A stretch of DNA of 64,000 nucleotides from an uncultured Dorea sp. (GTDB lineage Bacteria; Bacillota; Clostridia; Lachnospirales; Lachnospiraceae): contig CAKRCL010000002.1 of NCBI GenBank assembly GCA_934307335.1, positions 15,265 through 79,264 of the forward strand. Reading direction: 5' to 3'. A program made the position numbers and the translations under genes. The notes beneath the pieces are model-generated. The model saw nothing but the letters and a program-made list of their open reading frames with translations. It did no database searches and was not told the DNA's origin. This document shows positions 36,940 to 47,173 of this stretch, piece by piece (position 1 is the stretch's first letter; the number at the start of each line of letters is the position of its first letter).

Positions 36940-39456
36940 ATGAATTATGGTAAGAAAAAAGCCGCAAAGCGCCAAAAGCAGATTACGTCAAAATCTGCCA
37001 TGCAAGGGAAGCGCGTAGGAGTACGATTACTAAAAGCCTTTCTTCTTTGCATTCTAGTGGTCGCAATTGCCGGAGTTGCCGGTGGCGGTCTATTTGTAAA
37101 AAAAATTATTGACAATTCTCCGGATATTACACCTGATGATGTAAAACCAAAAGGCTTTACAACACTGGTATACGCCGATGATGGTTCAACTGAGATCGAA
37201 CGCTTTGTAGCCGCCGGTTCTAATCGAGTCTACAAGACAATTGACGAAATTCCGAAAGATCTGCAATATGCATTTGTTGCCATCGAGGACGAGCGTTTCT
37301 ATGACCATAACGGTATTGACATCAAAGGTATTATTCGTGCCGGAGTATCGGTTCTTTCCGGTGGTTCTCAAGGAGCCAGTACACTGACCCAGCAATTAAT
37401 CAAAAATAATGTTTTTCCAAACTTTGTAAATGAAAAGACATTTTATGATAAATTACAGCGAAAACTTCAGGAGCAATACCTGGCTGTTTCTGTCGAAAAA
37501 CAGATGAGCAAAGATGAAATTATGGAAGCTTATCTAAATACGATCAACTTAGGACAGAACTGTCTGGGCGTTCAGTCAGCTGCAAAACGATATTTTAATA
37601 AGGATGTGTCTGAGCTTACACTTTCTGAGTGCGCAGTAATTGCCGGAATTACACAAAGCCCCGGTAAACTGAACCCGATTACAAACCCTCAGAAAAACCA
37701 GAAACGTCGCGATAAAGTATTAAAAAATATGTTAAAGCAGGGCTATATCGATCAGGCTGAATACGATGAGGCTCTGGCGGACGATGTGTATGCCAGAATC
37801 CAGTCTGTAAATCAAACTCAGGTTGATTCTTCCAGTGCATACAGTTATTTTGTAGACGCACTTGCTGACCAAGTTATGTCTGATCTTCAGGAGCAATGCG
37901 GATTTACCGAAACTCAGGCATACAATGCCGTATACAGCGGTGGTCTCAGCATTTACTCCACCCAAAATCAATCACTACAACAGATTTGTGATGAAGAGGC
38001 TAATGACGATTCTAACTATCCTTCCAATATTGAGTATGGTCTGGATTACGCATTGACTGTAACAAGAGCTGATGGAAGCACAGAGAATTACTCTTCCGGT
38101 CATATAAAAAAATATGTGAAAGAAACTTACAATAAAAGCCAGGGACTTTTATATAAAAGCGAAGATGCTGCCCGTGCAATGATTGAAGAATGGAAAGCCA
38201 CAATTGCACAAGAAGGTGATACTTATAATGAAGTAATTAATATTTCACCACAGCCACAGGCATCTATCACATTGATGGATCAGTATACCGGACAAATCAA
38301 AGCTATGGTAGGAGGCCGTGGTGCTAAGACAACCAGTCTTGGATTGAATCGTGCTTACAAGGGCTCTAAAAGACAGCCTGGATCTACTTTTAAACCTCTT
38401 GCTGCTTATGCACCGGCACTCGATTTAAATGAAATGACACTTGCTTCTGTAATCGATGATAAGAACTATGATGTCGGACATGGTAAAGTTATAAAAGGAA
38501 GCAAAGGTGATGTATCTATGCGTACAGCCATTGCTCTTTCCTTAAACTCCTGCGCAGTACAGACGAGTGATCTTGTCACACAGGATGTCGGTATGGAATA
38601 CTGTGAGAAGTTAGGCATCAGCACTCTGGTAACGAATAAAGTTGTAAATGGTGAAGTCTACAATGATAATTCCAAGACACTTGCACTTGGTGGTATCACA
38701 GATGGTGTTTACAATTATGAACTTTGTAGTGCTTATGCTGCAATTGCCAATAACGGAGTTTATAACAAACCGACACTCTATACAAAAGTTTTAGATCATG
38801 ACGGAAATGTTCTTTTAGATGGAACCGGTGAAAGCCATCAGGCAATCAAAGACAGTACTGCTGGTCTTCTTACAAGTGCACTTCAGACAGTTGTAGAATC
38901 AGGTACTGGTAAATCTTGCCAGTTAGACAATATGCCTGTTGCCGGAAAGACCGGAACAACAACTTCTAACAAGGACTTATGGTTTGTAGGATATACACCA
39001 TATTACACATGTGCTGTATGGGGTGGTTATGATGACAATAAAGAATGTAACTCTGATACAAAATTCCGCTTCCGTATCTGGAAAGGAATCATGAGCAGAG
39101 TTCATCAAAACCTTGAAACAAAGGATTTTGTAATGCCAAGTTCTGTTGAGAAGGCATCTGTCTGCACAATAACCGGATATCTTGCAACCTCCAGTTGCCC
39201 AAGTGTAACTGAATATTTTGCAAAAGACGGACTGCCGACCCAGAGTTGTCCAGGTCATAGACATTCGTATGATGAGGATGATGAGGATTCCGATAACAAT
39301 AAAGGAACTTCTGACACAACTGATACCGGAAATAACGGTGGTACTACCGGTGGTGAAACTGGTGGTGGTACTACCGGCGGTGAAACCGGTGGCGGTACTA
39401 CCGGTGGTGAAACTGGTGGCGGTACTACCGGTGGCGATGCCACAGATGGACAATAA
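36940..39456 (+). CDS. Class A penicillin-binding protein (PBP1A family)
   Basis: An 838-residue bifunctional peptidoglycan synthase. After a basic cytoplasmic tail and one membrane anchor (about residues 29-52) comes the glycosyltransferase 51 domain: AIEDERFYDHNGIDIKGI with its catalytic Glu, GGSQGASTLTQQLIKN, and ITQSPGKLNPI. The transpeptidase has the SxxK serine in RQPGSTFKPL (about 485), SLNSC, and KTGTT. The C-terminus has an acidic stretch and a Gly/Thr/Glu repeat tail expected to lie in the cell wall. AAAGGAGG precedes the ATG. Confidence 0.95.
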   Translation: MNYGKKKAAKRQKQITSKSAMQGKRVGVRLLKAFLLCILVVAIAGVAGGGLFVKKIIDNSPDITPDDVKPKGFTTLVYADDGSTEIERFVAAGSNRVYKTIDEIPKDLQYAFVAIEDERFYDHNGIDIKGIIRAGVSVLSGGSQGASTLTQQLIKNNVFPNFVNEKTFYDKLQRKLQEQYLAVSVEKQMSKDEIMEAYLNTINLGQNCLGVQSAAKRYFNKDVSELTLSECAVIAGITQSPGKLNPITNPQKNQKRRDKVLKNMLKQGYIDQAEYDEALADDVYARIQSVNQTQVDSSSAYSYFVDALADQVMSDLQEQCGFTETQAYNAVYSGGLSIYSTQNQSLQQICDEEANDDSNYPSNIEYGLDYALTVTRADGSTENYSSGHIKKYVKETYNKSQGLLYKSEDAARAMIEEWKATIAQEGDTYNEVINISPQPQASITLMDQYTGQIKAMVGGRGAKTTSLGLNRAYKGSKRQPGSTFKPLAAYAPALDLNEMTLASVIDDKNYDVGHGKVIKGSKGDVSMRTAIALSLNSCAVQTSDLVTQDVGMEYCEKLGISTLVTNKVVNGEVYNDNSKTLALGGITDGVYNYELCSAYAAIANNGVYNKPTLYTKVLDHDGNVLLDGTGESHQAIKDSTAGLLTSALQTVVESGTGKSCQLDNMPVAGKTGTTTSNKDLWFVGYTPYYTCAVWGGYDDNKECNSDTKFRFRIWKGIMSRVHQNLETKDFVMPSSVEKASVCTITGYLATSSCPSVTEYFAKDGLPTQSCPGHRHSYDEDDEDSDNNKGTSDTTDTGNNGGTTGGETGGGTTGGETGGGTTGGETGGGTTGGDATDGQ
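39337..39438 (+). repeat. 27-base tandem repeat at the end of the PBP gene
   Basis: Nearly four copies of a unit encoding GGTTGGETG, with silent third-base changes between copies. It forms a flexible Gly/Thr tail and is a likely site of length variation. Confidence 0.9.
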
Positions 39457-39473
39457 TTTATTTTAATACATCG

Positions 39474-39506
39474 CAAAAGGAGGATGAAAAATGCATCCTC
39501 CTTTTG
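39474..39506. terminator. Bidirectional terminator between PBP and glucokinase genes
   Basis: CAAAAGGAGGATG and CATCCTCCTTTTG form a perfect 13-base stem between two convergent genes. Confidence 0.85.
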
Positions 39507-39543
39507 TAATCGCAAATATTCAATCACATAATATTTGATCCTG

Positions 39544-40494
39544 CTATATTTGATTATCTAAAAGCAATTTCGCTGCTCCACATATTCCTGCATCATTACC
39601 AATACTTGCAATTGTAAATTTCACTTCTTTATTAGCAAAAAATGCTGATTTCTGATAGTATTTCTGCACATATGGAATCAAGATTTCTCCTGCCTTAGAC
39701 ACACCTCCACCAATTACAAAGAGATTAGGATCTAAAACAACAGCTACAGTTGCCAATCCTTTTGCAAGATATTCTCCAAACTTCTCAACAATTTCTTCTG
39801 CTACCTCGTCTCCTCCTTTCAAAGCATCAAAAACCTCTTTTGCATCTATCTGTTCCAAATCCTTTTCACGAAGCACACTGACCTTCTCATCAGCTCTCAA
39901 GCGCTCTCTTGCAAGCCTCGCAATTCCAGTTGCGGAAGCATATTGCTCTAGACAACCTTTTTTGCCACAGCCACAGACTCTTTCTTCCGAATCATTTACA
40001 CAAATATGACCAATCTCTGCTCCCGCTCCATGTGCACCGATCAAAGGCTTTCCCTCTATAATGGCTCCACCACCTACTCCTGTTCCAAGAGTAACCATGA
40101 TCATATTCTTTTCTCCATGGCCTGCGCCTTTCCACATCTCACCTAACGCTGCCACATTTGCATCATTTCCTATTGCAACCTTCCATCCCGTCAACTCCTG
40201 AAGTTCTCTTTTTACTTCTTTATATCCCCATCCAAGATTGGCTGTCTTTTCTACAATTCCTTCTGAATTAACCGGTGCAGGAATTCCCATTCCTACTCCT
40301 ATCACTTCATCAGGCACAATTCCTTTTTCTTGTATCTTAGCTTTCAGAGATTTTACAATATCCGGAAGAATTGCCTCTCCTTTATTTTCTGTTCTTGTAA
40401 CAATCTCCCATTTATCAACAAGTTCTCCACCTTCTGTAAAAAGACCAAGCTTTACAGTTGTTCCCCCTACATCCGCTCCAAAACAATATTTCAT
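39544..40494 (-). CDS. glcK: ROK family glucokinase
   Basis: A 316-residue ATP-dependent glucokinase of the ROK type. GADVGGTTVKLGLF at residues 5-18 binds phosphate, and GNDANVAALGE has the catalytic Asp (about 105). VTLGTGVGGGAI and the zinc site CGCGKKGCLEQYAS (about 178-190) complete the signature. It is the last gene of ftsH-uvrC-hprK-glcK; pairing with hprK links sugar phosphorylation to carbon control. Confidence 0.92.
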   Translation of the reverse strand: MKYCFGADVGGTTVKLGLFTEGGELVDKWEIVTRTENKGEAILPDIVKSLKAKIQEKGIVPDEVIGVGMGIPAPVNSEGIVEKTANLGWGYKEVKRELQELTGWKVAIGNDANVAALGEMWKGAGHGEKNMIMVTLGTGVGGGAIIEGKPLIGAHGAGAEIGHICVNDSEERVCGCGKKGCLEQYASATGIARLARERLRADEKVSVLREKDLEQIDAKEVFDALKGGDEVAEEIVEKFGEYLAKGLATVAVVLDPNLFVIGGGVSKAGEILIPYVQKYYQKSAFFANKEVKFTIASIGNDAGICGAAKLLLDNQI

Positions 40495-40533
40495 TTTCTA
40501 TTACTCCTACTCTTCTATTATTTTATTATTTTA

Positions 40534-41463
40534 TTATTTTCTTGTAAGATTACGCTGCACTCTTTGGTACAGTTCCTGTGCTGCATTGTATCCCATAGAT
40601 TTTTGTCTGTGATTAATTGCAGCCGTCTCTACTATAATAGCCAGATTACGTCCCGGGCGTATCGGGAGATTATGGCACACTACTTTATTTCCAAGAAATT
40701 CTGTATACTTCTCATCCAGCCCCAGACGGTCATATTCACGTTCTTTATTCCATTCTTCCAATGTAATAACAAGATCAATGTTCTTTGTCTCACGTACGCT
40801 CTGCACACCAAACAATGTCTTGACATCTACAATTCTGATTCCTCGAAGCTCAATAAAATGTCTGGTAATATCCGGAGCAGTTCCTACAAGTGTCTCATCA
40901 CTGACTTTTCGAATCTCAACAACATCATCGCTGACAAGTCTGTGACCTCTTTTGATCAGCTCCAGAGCAGCCTCACTCTTTCCAATGCCACTCTCTCCCA
41001 TAATAAGGACTCCTACACCATATACATCCACAAGAACTCCATGGATAGAAATACACGGTGCAAGCTGAACATTCAGCCATCGTATAATCTCTGCCATAAA
41101 TGAAGAAGTAGGTGCTTCTGTAGAAAAAACCGGAATATTGGCTTCTGTCGCTTTCTTTAAAAGCATCTCATCAGCTTTTAAATCTCTACAAAATACAAGA
41201 CACGGAATCTTATAAGAAAGTAATGTATCATAAATCACTTCTTTCTTTTTTTCATCCAAAGTTGTCAGATAACTATATTCTACATATCCAATAACCTGTA
41301 CACGTTCCGAATCAAATCGTTCAAAAAATCCCGTCAATTGCAACGCAGGACGATTGATATCCGGAACCTCCACGACCTTATCCGTTAATTCTACATCCGG
41401 CGTCAGATTTTTAAGGTTCATCTTCTCGACGACTCGCTTCATTTCAACTACATTATTTCGCAT
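40534..41463 (-). CDS. hprK: HPr kinase/phosphorylase
   Basis: A 309-residue sensor that phosphorylates HPr on Ser46 and removes the phosphate, setting carbon catabolite control. Walker A is GESGIGKSEAALELI (about 153-167), followed by RGHRLVSDDVVEI. The signature ELRGIRIVDVKTLFG lies near 205, and PIRPGRNLAIIVETAAINHR near the end. Length is normal. It follows uvrC by 53 bases. Confidence 0.96.
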   Translation of the reverse strand: MRNNVVEMKRVVEKMNLKNLTPDVELTDKVVEVPDINRPALQLTGFFERFDSERVQVIGYVEYSYLTTLDEKKKEVIYDTLLSYKIPCLVFCRDLKADEMLLKKATEANIPVFSTEAPTSSFMAEIIRWLNVQLAPCISIHGVLVDVYGVGVLIMGESGIGKSEAALELIKRGHRLVSDDVVEIRKVSDETLVGTAPDITRHFIELRGIRIVDVKTLFGVQSVRETKNIDLVITLEEWNKEREYDRLGLDEKYTEFLGNKVVCHNLPIRPGRNLAIIVETAAINHRQKSMGYNAAQELYQRVQRNLTRK

Positions 41464-41516
41464 ATATGTCTCTCCTTCCAGGCATAATATTCTCTCAATA
41501 CGAAAATTATATCATA

Positions 41517-43355
41517 TCAGTGAAAAAATTTGTACACATCATTAGCGGATTTTTCATTCATAGAAGGCAAGCTTTTTAATTCTTCTACAGAAGCATTTTT
41601 TATAGCTTCTATATTTTCAAAATGTTTCATCAAATCTTTTCTTCTTGCAGGTCCAACACCTGGTATATCGTCCAAAATGGAATGTACCTGCCCCTGACTA
41701 CGCAATTGTCTGTGAAAAGTAATTGCAAATCGATGTGCCTCATCTTGAATTCTTGTAATCAATCGGAACGCCTCCGAGTTTCGATCAATTGGGATTTCTT
41801 CATTATGATAATAAAGTCCTCGTGTTCTATGATGATCATCTTTAACCATACCACATACCGGTATATCCAAATCTAACTTTTCCATGACTTCCAGTGCAAT
41901 ATTAACCTGACCTTTTCCACCGTCCATTAGAATCAAATCCGGAAAAGCTGTGAATCCTCCCAATTGTTTTCCCTCTTCTTGTTCTCTTAACCCATGGCTG
42001 AAACGTCTCGTCAAAACTTCATTCATACTGGCATAATCATTTGCCCCTTTTACACCTTTTATCTTGAATTTGCGGTAATCATTCCGCTTCGGTTTTCCTT
42101 TTTCATAAACAACCATAGAGCCGACAGATTCAAATCCATTTGTGTTAGAAATATCATATGCCTCCATACGATTCAACCCGGACAATCCCAGAAGGTTTTG
42201 AAGTTCTTTTACCGCTCCTATTGTCCTTCCCTCTTCTCTCTTTATGCGTTCCTTGTCCTTTGTAAGTACTAAACGAGCATTCTTTTGAGCTAATTCTACC
42301 AGTTTTTCTTTCGTTCCTTTTTTGGGTACAACAAGGTGTACTCTATGCTCTCTTTTTCTTGATAGCCACTCTTCAATAATCTCATGGTCCGGAATTTCCT
42401 CCGGGAGCATGATCTGTGCCGGAATATATGGTGTCCCGGCATAAAACTGTTTTATAAAACTTGACAAAATCTCTGCCTTTGTCTCCTGATCTACCAGTTT
42501 TAAGTAAAAATGATCGCGTCCAATCAATCTGCCACTGCGAATGAAAAACACTTGAACTACCGCATCTTCCAAATCCTTGGAGACTGCAACAATATCTCTG
42601 TCATCTCCTGCAGTATCTGTTATCTTTTGTTTCTGTGCAATTTTTTGTACACTATTTATTAATTCTCTATATTCAATTGCACGTTCAAATTCCAATGCTT
42701 CAGATGCTTCTTCCATCTGTTTTTTTAAACTCTCCAGAATCGGATCATAATTCCCACTTAAAAAATGTAAGACTTCATCCACCGATTTTCGATACTCTTC
42801 CTGCGATATATAACCCTGGCAAGGTGCCTTACACTGATGGATATGGTAATTCAGACACGGGCGTTCTTTGCCAATATCTTTCGGAAGTTGTCTATTACAA
42901 CTCCTTATATAATAAAGTTTTCGCACTAGCTCAATCGTATCTTTTACCGCTCCTGCACTTGTATAAGGTCCAAAATATTTTGCTTTATCCTTCACTACCC
43001 GCCTTGCAAGCATGACCCTTGGAAACGGTTCTTGTACAGTCACTTTAATAAATGGGTATGCTTTATCATCCATCAACATAGTATTGTATTTCGGTCTGTG
43101 CTCTTTAATCAAATTACACTCCAAGACCAATGCTTCCAATTCTGAGTCCGTCACAATATACTCAAATCTTGAAATATGTGTCACCATCTGTTCAATTTTT
43201 GCCCCTTTATTGCGACTGCTCTGAAAATATTGTCTTACTCGATTCTTCAAACTGACAGCTTTTCCGACATATATAATCTTGTCAGTCTCGTCATGCATAA
43301 GATAAACTCCTGGTTTCCCCGGAAGTTTCTTTAACTCTTCCTGAATATCAAACAT
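41517..43355 (-). CDS. uvrC: Excinuclease ABC subunit C
   Basis: A 612-residue nuclease making both incisions in nucleotide excision repair. The GIY-YIG domain is at the start ([20 protein letters not shown]). The UvrB-binding UVR motif ([20 protein letters not shown]) lies near 210. The RNase H-like second nuclease ([22 protein letters not shown]) and two C-terminal helix-hairpin-helix motifs ([29 protein letters not shown]) follow. ATG 43355 is chosen for AAGAGGAG; the longer frame would start inside the ftsH terminator. Confidence 0.96.
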   Translation of the reverse strand: MFDIQEELKKLPGKPGVYLMHDETDKIIYVGKAVSLKNRVRQYFQSSRNKGAKIEQMVTHISRFEYIVTDSELEALVLECNLIKEHRPKYNTMLMDDKAYPFIKVTVQEPFPRVMLARRVVKDKAKYFGPYTSAGAVKDTIELVRKLYYIRSCNRQLPKDIGKERPCLNYHIHQCKAPCQGYISQEEYRKSVDEVLHFLSGNYDPILESLKKQMEEASEALEFERAIEYRELINSVQKIAQKQKITDTAGDDRDIVAVSKDLEDAVVQVFFIRSGRLIGRDHFYLKLVDQETKAEILSSFIKQFYAGTPYIPAQIMLPEEIPDHEIIEEWLSRKREHRVHLVVPKKGTKEKLVELAQKNARLVLTKDKERIKREEGRTIGAVKELQNLLGLSGLNRMEAYDISNTNGFESVGSMVVYEKGKPKRNDYRKFKIKGVKGANDYASMNEVLTRRFSHGLREQEEGKQLGGFTAFPDLILMDGGKGQVNIALEVMEKLDLDIPVCGMVKDDHHRTRGLYYHNEEIPIDRNSEAFRLITRIQDEAHRFAITFHRQLRSQGQVHSILDDIPGVGPARRKDLMKHFENIEAIKNASVEELKSLPSMNEKSANDVYKFFH

Positions 43356-43388
43356 TTTCTCACTCCTCTTCCAAGTGCCTAATCGAAA

Positions 43389-43434
43389 ATACCGTTTTCC
43401 GAAAAATGAATCCTCATCCATTCGAAAAACGGTA
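43389..43434 (-). terminator. Terminator-like hairpin between ftsH and uvrC
   Basis: TACCGTTTTTCGAA pairs with TTTTCGGAAAACGGTA (minus strand, small mismatches), 10 bases after the ftsH stop and ending in ATTTTCG. Confidence 0.6.
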
Positions 43435-43444
43435 CTATTATTAA

Positions 43445-45385
43445 TTAATTTTCTGTATGATTCTCACTATCGCTGTCTTTTGAAGCTTCCAAAACAGTTC
43501 CCGAAGCTACGGTTTCCGAAGCTTCTTCCTCAATTCCTTCAACCTCATGGAAAATTTTCATAAATTCTTTTCCGGTAATCGTTTCTTTCTCAATCAGAAA
43601 TGCTGCAATCTTATCCAAAGATTCTCTATGCTCTGAAAGAAGTCTCTTTGCTTCTTCATAAGCTTCTTTCAACATCTTCATAACTTCATGGTCAATCTCA
43701 GAAGCTGTCTCCTGTCCGCAGTTCATGACCGGACGTCCATCCAAATATCTGTTCTGAACAGATTCGAGACCGATCAGACCAAATTTCTCACTCATACCGT
43801 ATTGTGTGATCATCGCTCTGGCAACACTGGTCGCCTTTTCAATATCATTGGAAGCTCCCGTCGTGACTGTATCAAATACAATCTCCTCTGCTGCACGTCC
43901 ACCAAGCATACCAACCAGCATCGCCTGCAGTTCTTTCTTAGTATTCAAAAACTTCTCTTCTTCCGGAGTCTGCATAACATATCCAAGCGCTCCCATCGTA
44001 CGTGGTACAATAGTAATTTTCTGGACTGGCTCTGAATCCTTCTGAAGGGCACTGACAAGTGCATGACCCACCTCATGATAAGAAACGATTTTTCTCTCCT
44101 CCTGATTCATAACGCGGTCTTTCTTCTCTTTACCAACCAGTACTACTTCAACTGCCTCAAACAAATCTGCCTGAGAAACAGCATTTCTTCCATTCTTAAC
44201 TGCATTAATTGCCGCTTCATTAATCATATTCGCAAGATCCGATCCCACAGCTCCGGATGTTGCAAGTGCAATTGCTTCCAAATCAACTGTCTCATCCATT
44301 CTTACATCTTTTGAATGAACTTTCAATACATCTATACGCCCCTTAAGATCCGGACGTTCAACAACAATACGACGATCAAATCTTCCTGGTCTTAAAAGTG
44401 CCGGATCTAATATCTCCGGACGGTTTGTTGCCGCCAAAAGTACAAGACCTTTATTACTTTCAAATCCATCCATCTCGGCCAACAGCTGATTCAAAGTCTG
44501 TTCACGCTCATCATTACCACCCATTTGTGTGTCACGGCTCTTACCAATTGCATCAATCTCATCAATAAAGATAATGCAAGGTGTCATCTGCTGTGCCTGC
44601 TTGAACAAATCTCTTACTCTGGATGCTCCAACACCGACATACATCTCGACAAATGCAGAACCACTCAATGAAAAGAATGGTACTTTTGCTTCTCCAGCTA
44701 CTGCTTTTGCCAGGAGCGTCTTACCTGTTCCCGGAGGGCCTACAAGAAGTACTCCTTTCGGAAGCTTCGCTCCCACACTTGTATATTTTCCAGGATTATG
44801 CAGGAAATCCACTACTTCCTGTAAAGATTCCTTTGCTTCATCCTGACCTGCCACATCCTTAAACGTAACACCAGTCTGCTTCTCTACATACATCTTTGCA
44901 TTACTCTTCCCAATGCCCATGACACCACCGCCTCTGGACATCTTGCGCGTCATCCACACGATCAATGCAATAAACACTACAAGTGGAATGATATTAAAAG
45001 CATACTGTGCAACAATTGCAGACGTTGTATCTGGTACTTCCTGCTCAAAATCAATCTTTGCTTTCTCCAGTCTCTCCACAAGCTGGTCATCATTCATACG
45101 ACCGGTATAATATTCTTTATTTACCTTATCGCCACTTTCTTTCTTAGCTGTTATGAGAATACGGTCACTCTTAATCTCTACTTTCTCAACCCGTTTCTCT
45201 TCAATCATTCTCAAAAACTTGTTATAAGTAATCTCCTGATCACTATCCACACCTTGGAACTGGTACATCGCAAATACCAGAAGTGCTGTCAACATTGTAA
45301 TCAATATGACAAATGAAAATCCCTGTCTATTGTTATTTTTCTTATTTTTGTTATTATTATCTCTATTTCCGTTCTGGTTGTCCAT
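43445..45385 (-). CDS. ftsH: ATP-dependent zinc metalloprotease FtsH
   Basis: A 646-residue membrane AAA+ protease for quality control of membrane and short-lived proteins. After an Asn/Lys-rich start there are two membrane helices (about residues 23-40 and 130-150). The AAA domain has GPPGTGKT (about 215), FIDEIDAIG and the SRH region [19 protein letters not shown]. The protease domain has the zinc motif HEVGH (about 440). The tail is Glu/Ser-rich and low in complexity. Confidence 0.97.
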   Translation of the reverse strand: MDNQNGNRDNNNKNKKNNNRQGFSFVILITMLTALLVFAMYQFQGVDSDQEITYNKFLRMIEEKRVEKVEIKSDRILITAKKESGDKVNKEYYTGRMNDDQLVERLEKAKIDFEQEVPDTTSAIVAQYAFNIIPLVVFIALIVWMTRKMSRGGGVMGIGKSNAKMYVEKQTGVTFKDVAGQDEAKESLQEVVDFLHNPGKYTSVGAKLPKGVLLVGPPGTGKTLLAKAVAGEAKVPFFSLSGSAFVEMYVGVGASRVRDLFKQAQQMTPCIIFIDEIDAIGKSRDTQMGGNDEREQTLNQLLAEMDGFESNKGLVLLAATNRPEILDPALLRPGRFDRRIVVERPDLKGRIDVLKVHSKDVRMDETVDLEAIALATSGAVGSDLANMINEAAINAVKNGRNAVSQADLFEAVEVVLVGKEKKDRVMNQEERKIVSYHEVGHALVSALQKDSEPVQKITIVPRTMGALGYVMQTPEEEKFLNTKKELQAMLVGMLGGRAAEEIVFDTVTTGASNDIEKATSVARAMITQYGMSEKFGLIGLESVQNRYLDGRPVMNCGQETASEIDHEVMKMLKEAYEEAKRLLSEHRESLDKIAAFLIEKETITGKEFMKIFHEVEGIEEEASETVASGTVLEASKDSDSENHTEN

Positions 45386-45457
45386 CTTTCTCCTCCTGTA
45401 TCACTCTCCATTATACGGACAGCCTTGTTAGAAATCAATAAAAACATTATGAAAAGA

Positions 45458-45487
45458 TTGTAAACTGACCATAATGTGTAGTATACT
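45458..45487 (+). promoter_or_regulatory. Likely vegetative promoter of the DUF1846 gene
   Basis: TTGTAA and TATACT are separated by 18 bases, about 105 bases before the start codon, in the ftsH/DUF1846 divergent gap. Confidence 0.5.
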
Positions 45488-45593
45488 TTTTCTGTGGTTT
45501 TTCATGCTTGAAAATTTTTGGAGATTTTAAAGTTTTCAGGTATCTTATGATAGAACTCAAATATAATTAAGAGGACAAGAGAGGATTTTATTA

Positions 45594-47066
45594 ATGATGA
45601 AAATTGGTTTTGACAATGACAAGTACTTACAGATGCAGTCTGCTCATATCAAAGAGCGTATCCGTCAGTTCGACAACAAGCTTTATTTGGAATTTGGCGG
45701 AAAACTATTTGATGATTATCATGCTTCCCGTGTACTTCCTGGCTTTCAGCCTGACAGTAAACTGCGTATGTTAGACAAGCTCTCTGACCAGGCCGAGATC
45801 ATTATCGTAATCAGTGCTGAAGATATTGAACGTAATAAGATCCGTGGAGATCTGGGAATCACCTATGATTCTGACGTACTTCGCCTTATGAATATTTATC
45901 AGGAAAGAGGTCTTTATGTCGGAAGTGTTGTTATCACAAAGTACAGCAACCAAGAAAGTGCTTCCTTATTTAAAACACGTTTGGAAAAAATGGGAATTCG
46001 TGTCTATTGTCATTATATGATTGCCGGATACCCGACAAATATTCCGGTCATCGTAAGCGAAAATGGCTATGGTAAGAATGACTACATCGAAACTTCCAGA
46101 CCTTTGGTCGTAGTGACTGCACCTGGTCCAGGAAGCGGAAAGATGGCAGTCTGCCTTTCCCAGCTTTATCATGAACTGGAACGCGGTGTACGCGCCGGAT
46201 ATGCAAAATTCGAAACATTTCCTATTTGGAATATTCCACTGAAACACCCGGTCAATCTGGCATACGAAGCTGCAACTGCTGATTTGAACGATGTAAATAT
46301 GATTGATCCATTCCATCTGGAGGCTTATGGCGAAACAACAGTCAATTACAACCGTGATGTTGAGATTTTCCCGGTATTAAATGCTATCTTTGAGCGCATT
46401 TACGGAAAAAGCCCTTACAAATCACCAACCGATATGGGCGTTAATATGGCTGGAAACTGTATCTGCGATGACGAAGCATGCCGCGAAGCTTCCAAACAGG
46501 AAATACTGCGCAGATATTATGAATCCCTGCGCCGCCTTCTACTTGGACAATGTTCGGACAACGAAGTATATACAATAGAAATGCTCATGAATCAGGCAGG
46601 CATCACCATCCACGACCGCAAAGTCGTAGACGCTGCCTTGGAATATGAAAAGAAAACAAACGGTCCTGCCGCTGCCATTGAACTCCACGATGGACGTATC
46701 ATAACCGGTAAAACGTCCAAACTTCTTGGTGCGACCGCAGCTATGCTTCTCAATGCACTGAAAGAACTGGCCGGCATCGAACATTCCTGCCATGTTATTT
46801 CACCGGAAGCGATTGAACCAATTCAGACTTTAAAAACCAGATACCTTGGAAGTAAGAACCCTCGCCTTCATACAGATGAGGTGCTGATTGCACTTTCCGT
46901 AAGTGCCGCTTCCAATCCACTTGCTCGAGAAGCTCTGGAACAGCTTCCAAAACTTGCAGGTTGTCAGGCACATACTTCTGTTATGGTAAGCTCTGTAGAC
47001 ATCAAACAGTTAAAACGCCTTTCTATTCAAGCAACCTACGAAGCAAAATATGAAAAAAGGGATTAA
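45594..47066 (+). CDS. DUF1846 domain-containing protein
   Basis: A 490-residue protein belonging, by its overall length and conserved stretches, to the DUF1846 family of Firmicutes (IGFDNDKYLQMQSAHIKERI at the start; KLYLEFGGKLFDDYHASRVLPGF; VVVTAPGPGSGKMAVCLSQLYHE; PTDMGVNMAGNCICDDEAC). The APGPGSGK stretch resembles a nucleotide-binding loop. The biochemical function is not known to me. AGAGAGGATT precedes the ATG. It is followed by pyrG on the same strand after 107 bases. Confidence 0.85.
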   Translation: MMKIGFDNDKYLQMQSAHIKERIRQFDNKLYLEFGGKLFDDYHASRVLPGFQPDSKLRMLDKLSDQAEIIIVISAEDIERNKIRGDLGITYDSDVLRLMNIYQERGLYVGSVVITKYSNQESASLFKTRLEKMGIRVYCHYMIAGYPTNIPVIVSENGYGKNDYIETSRPLVVVTAPGPGSGKMAVCLSQLYHELERGVRAGYAKFETFPIWNIPLKHPVNLAYEAATADLNDVNMIDPFHLEAYGETTVNYNRDVEIFPVLNAIFERIYGKSPYKSPTDMGVNMAGNCICDDEACREASKQEILRRYYESLRRLLLGQCSDNEVYTIEMLMNQAGITIHDRKVVDAALEYEKKTNGPAAAIELHDGRIITGKTSKLLGATAAMLLNALKELAGIEHSCHVISPEAIEPIQTLKTRYLGSKNPRLHTDEVLIALSVSAASNPLAREALEQLPKLAGCQAHTSVMVSSVDIKQLKRLSIQATYEAKYEKRD

Positions 47067-47173
47067 AAAACTCTGTATTTTTTATTTTAAAAGGTGTATA
47101 ATTTTAAAGTATTTTTTTGAGATATGTTTTTGGGGGACATGCTTGAAGAGATTTTCATTCTAAGGAGGACATT

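Noticed and set aside
39337-39438. CRISPR-like repeats
   Set aside because: The units are contiguous, in frame and without spacers; they encode the PBP tail.
40330-41103. A 257-codon plus-strand open frame
   Set aside because: It lies antisense to glcK and hprK, both strongly supported, and has Cys/Ser/Ile-rich shadow composition.
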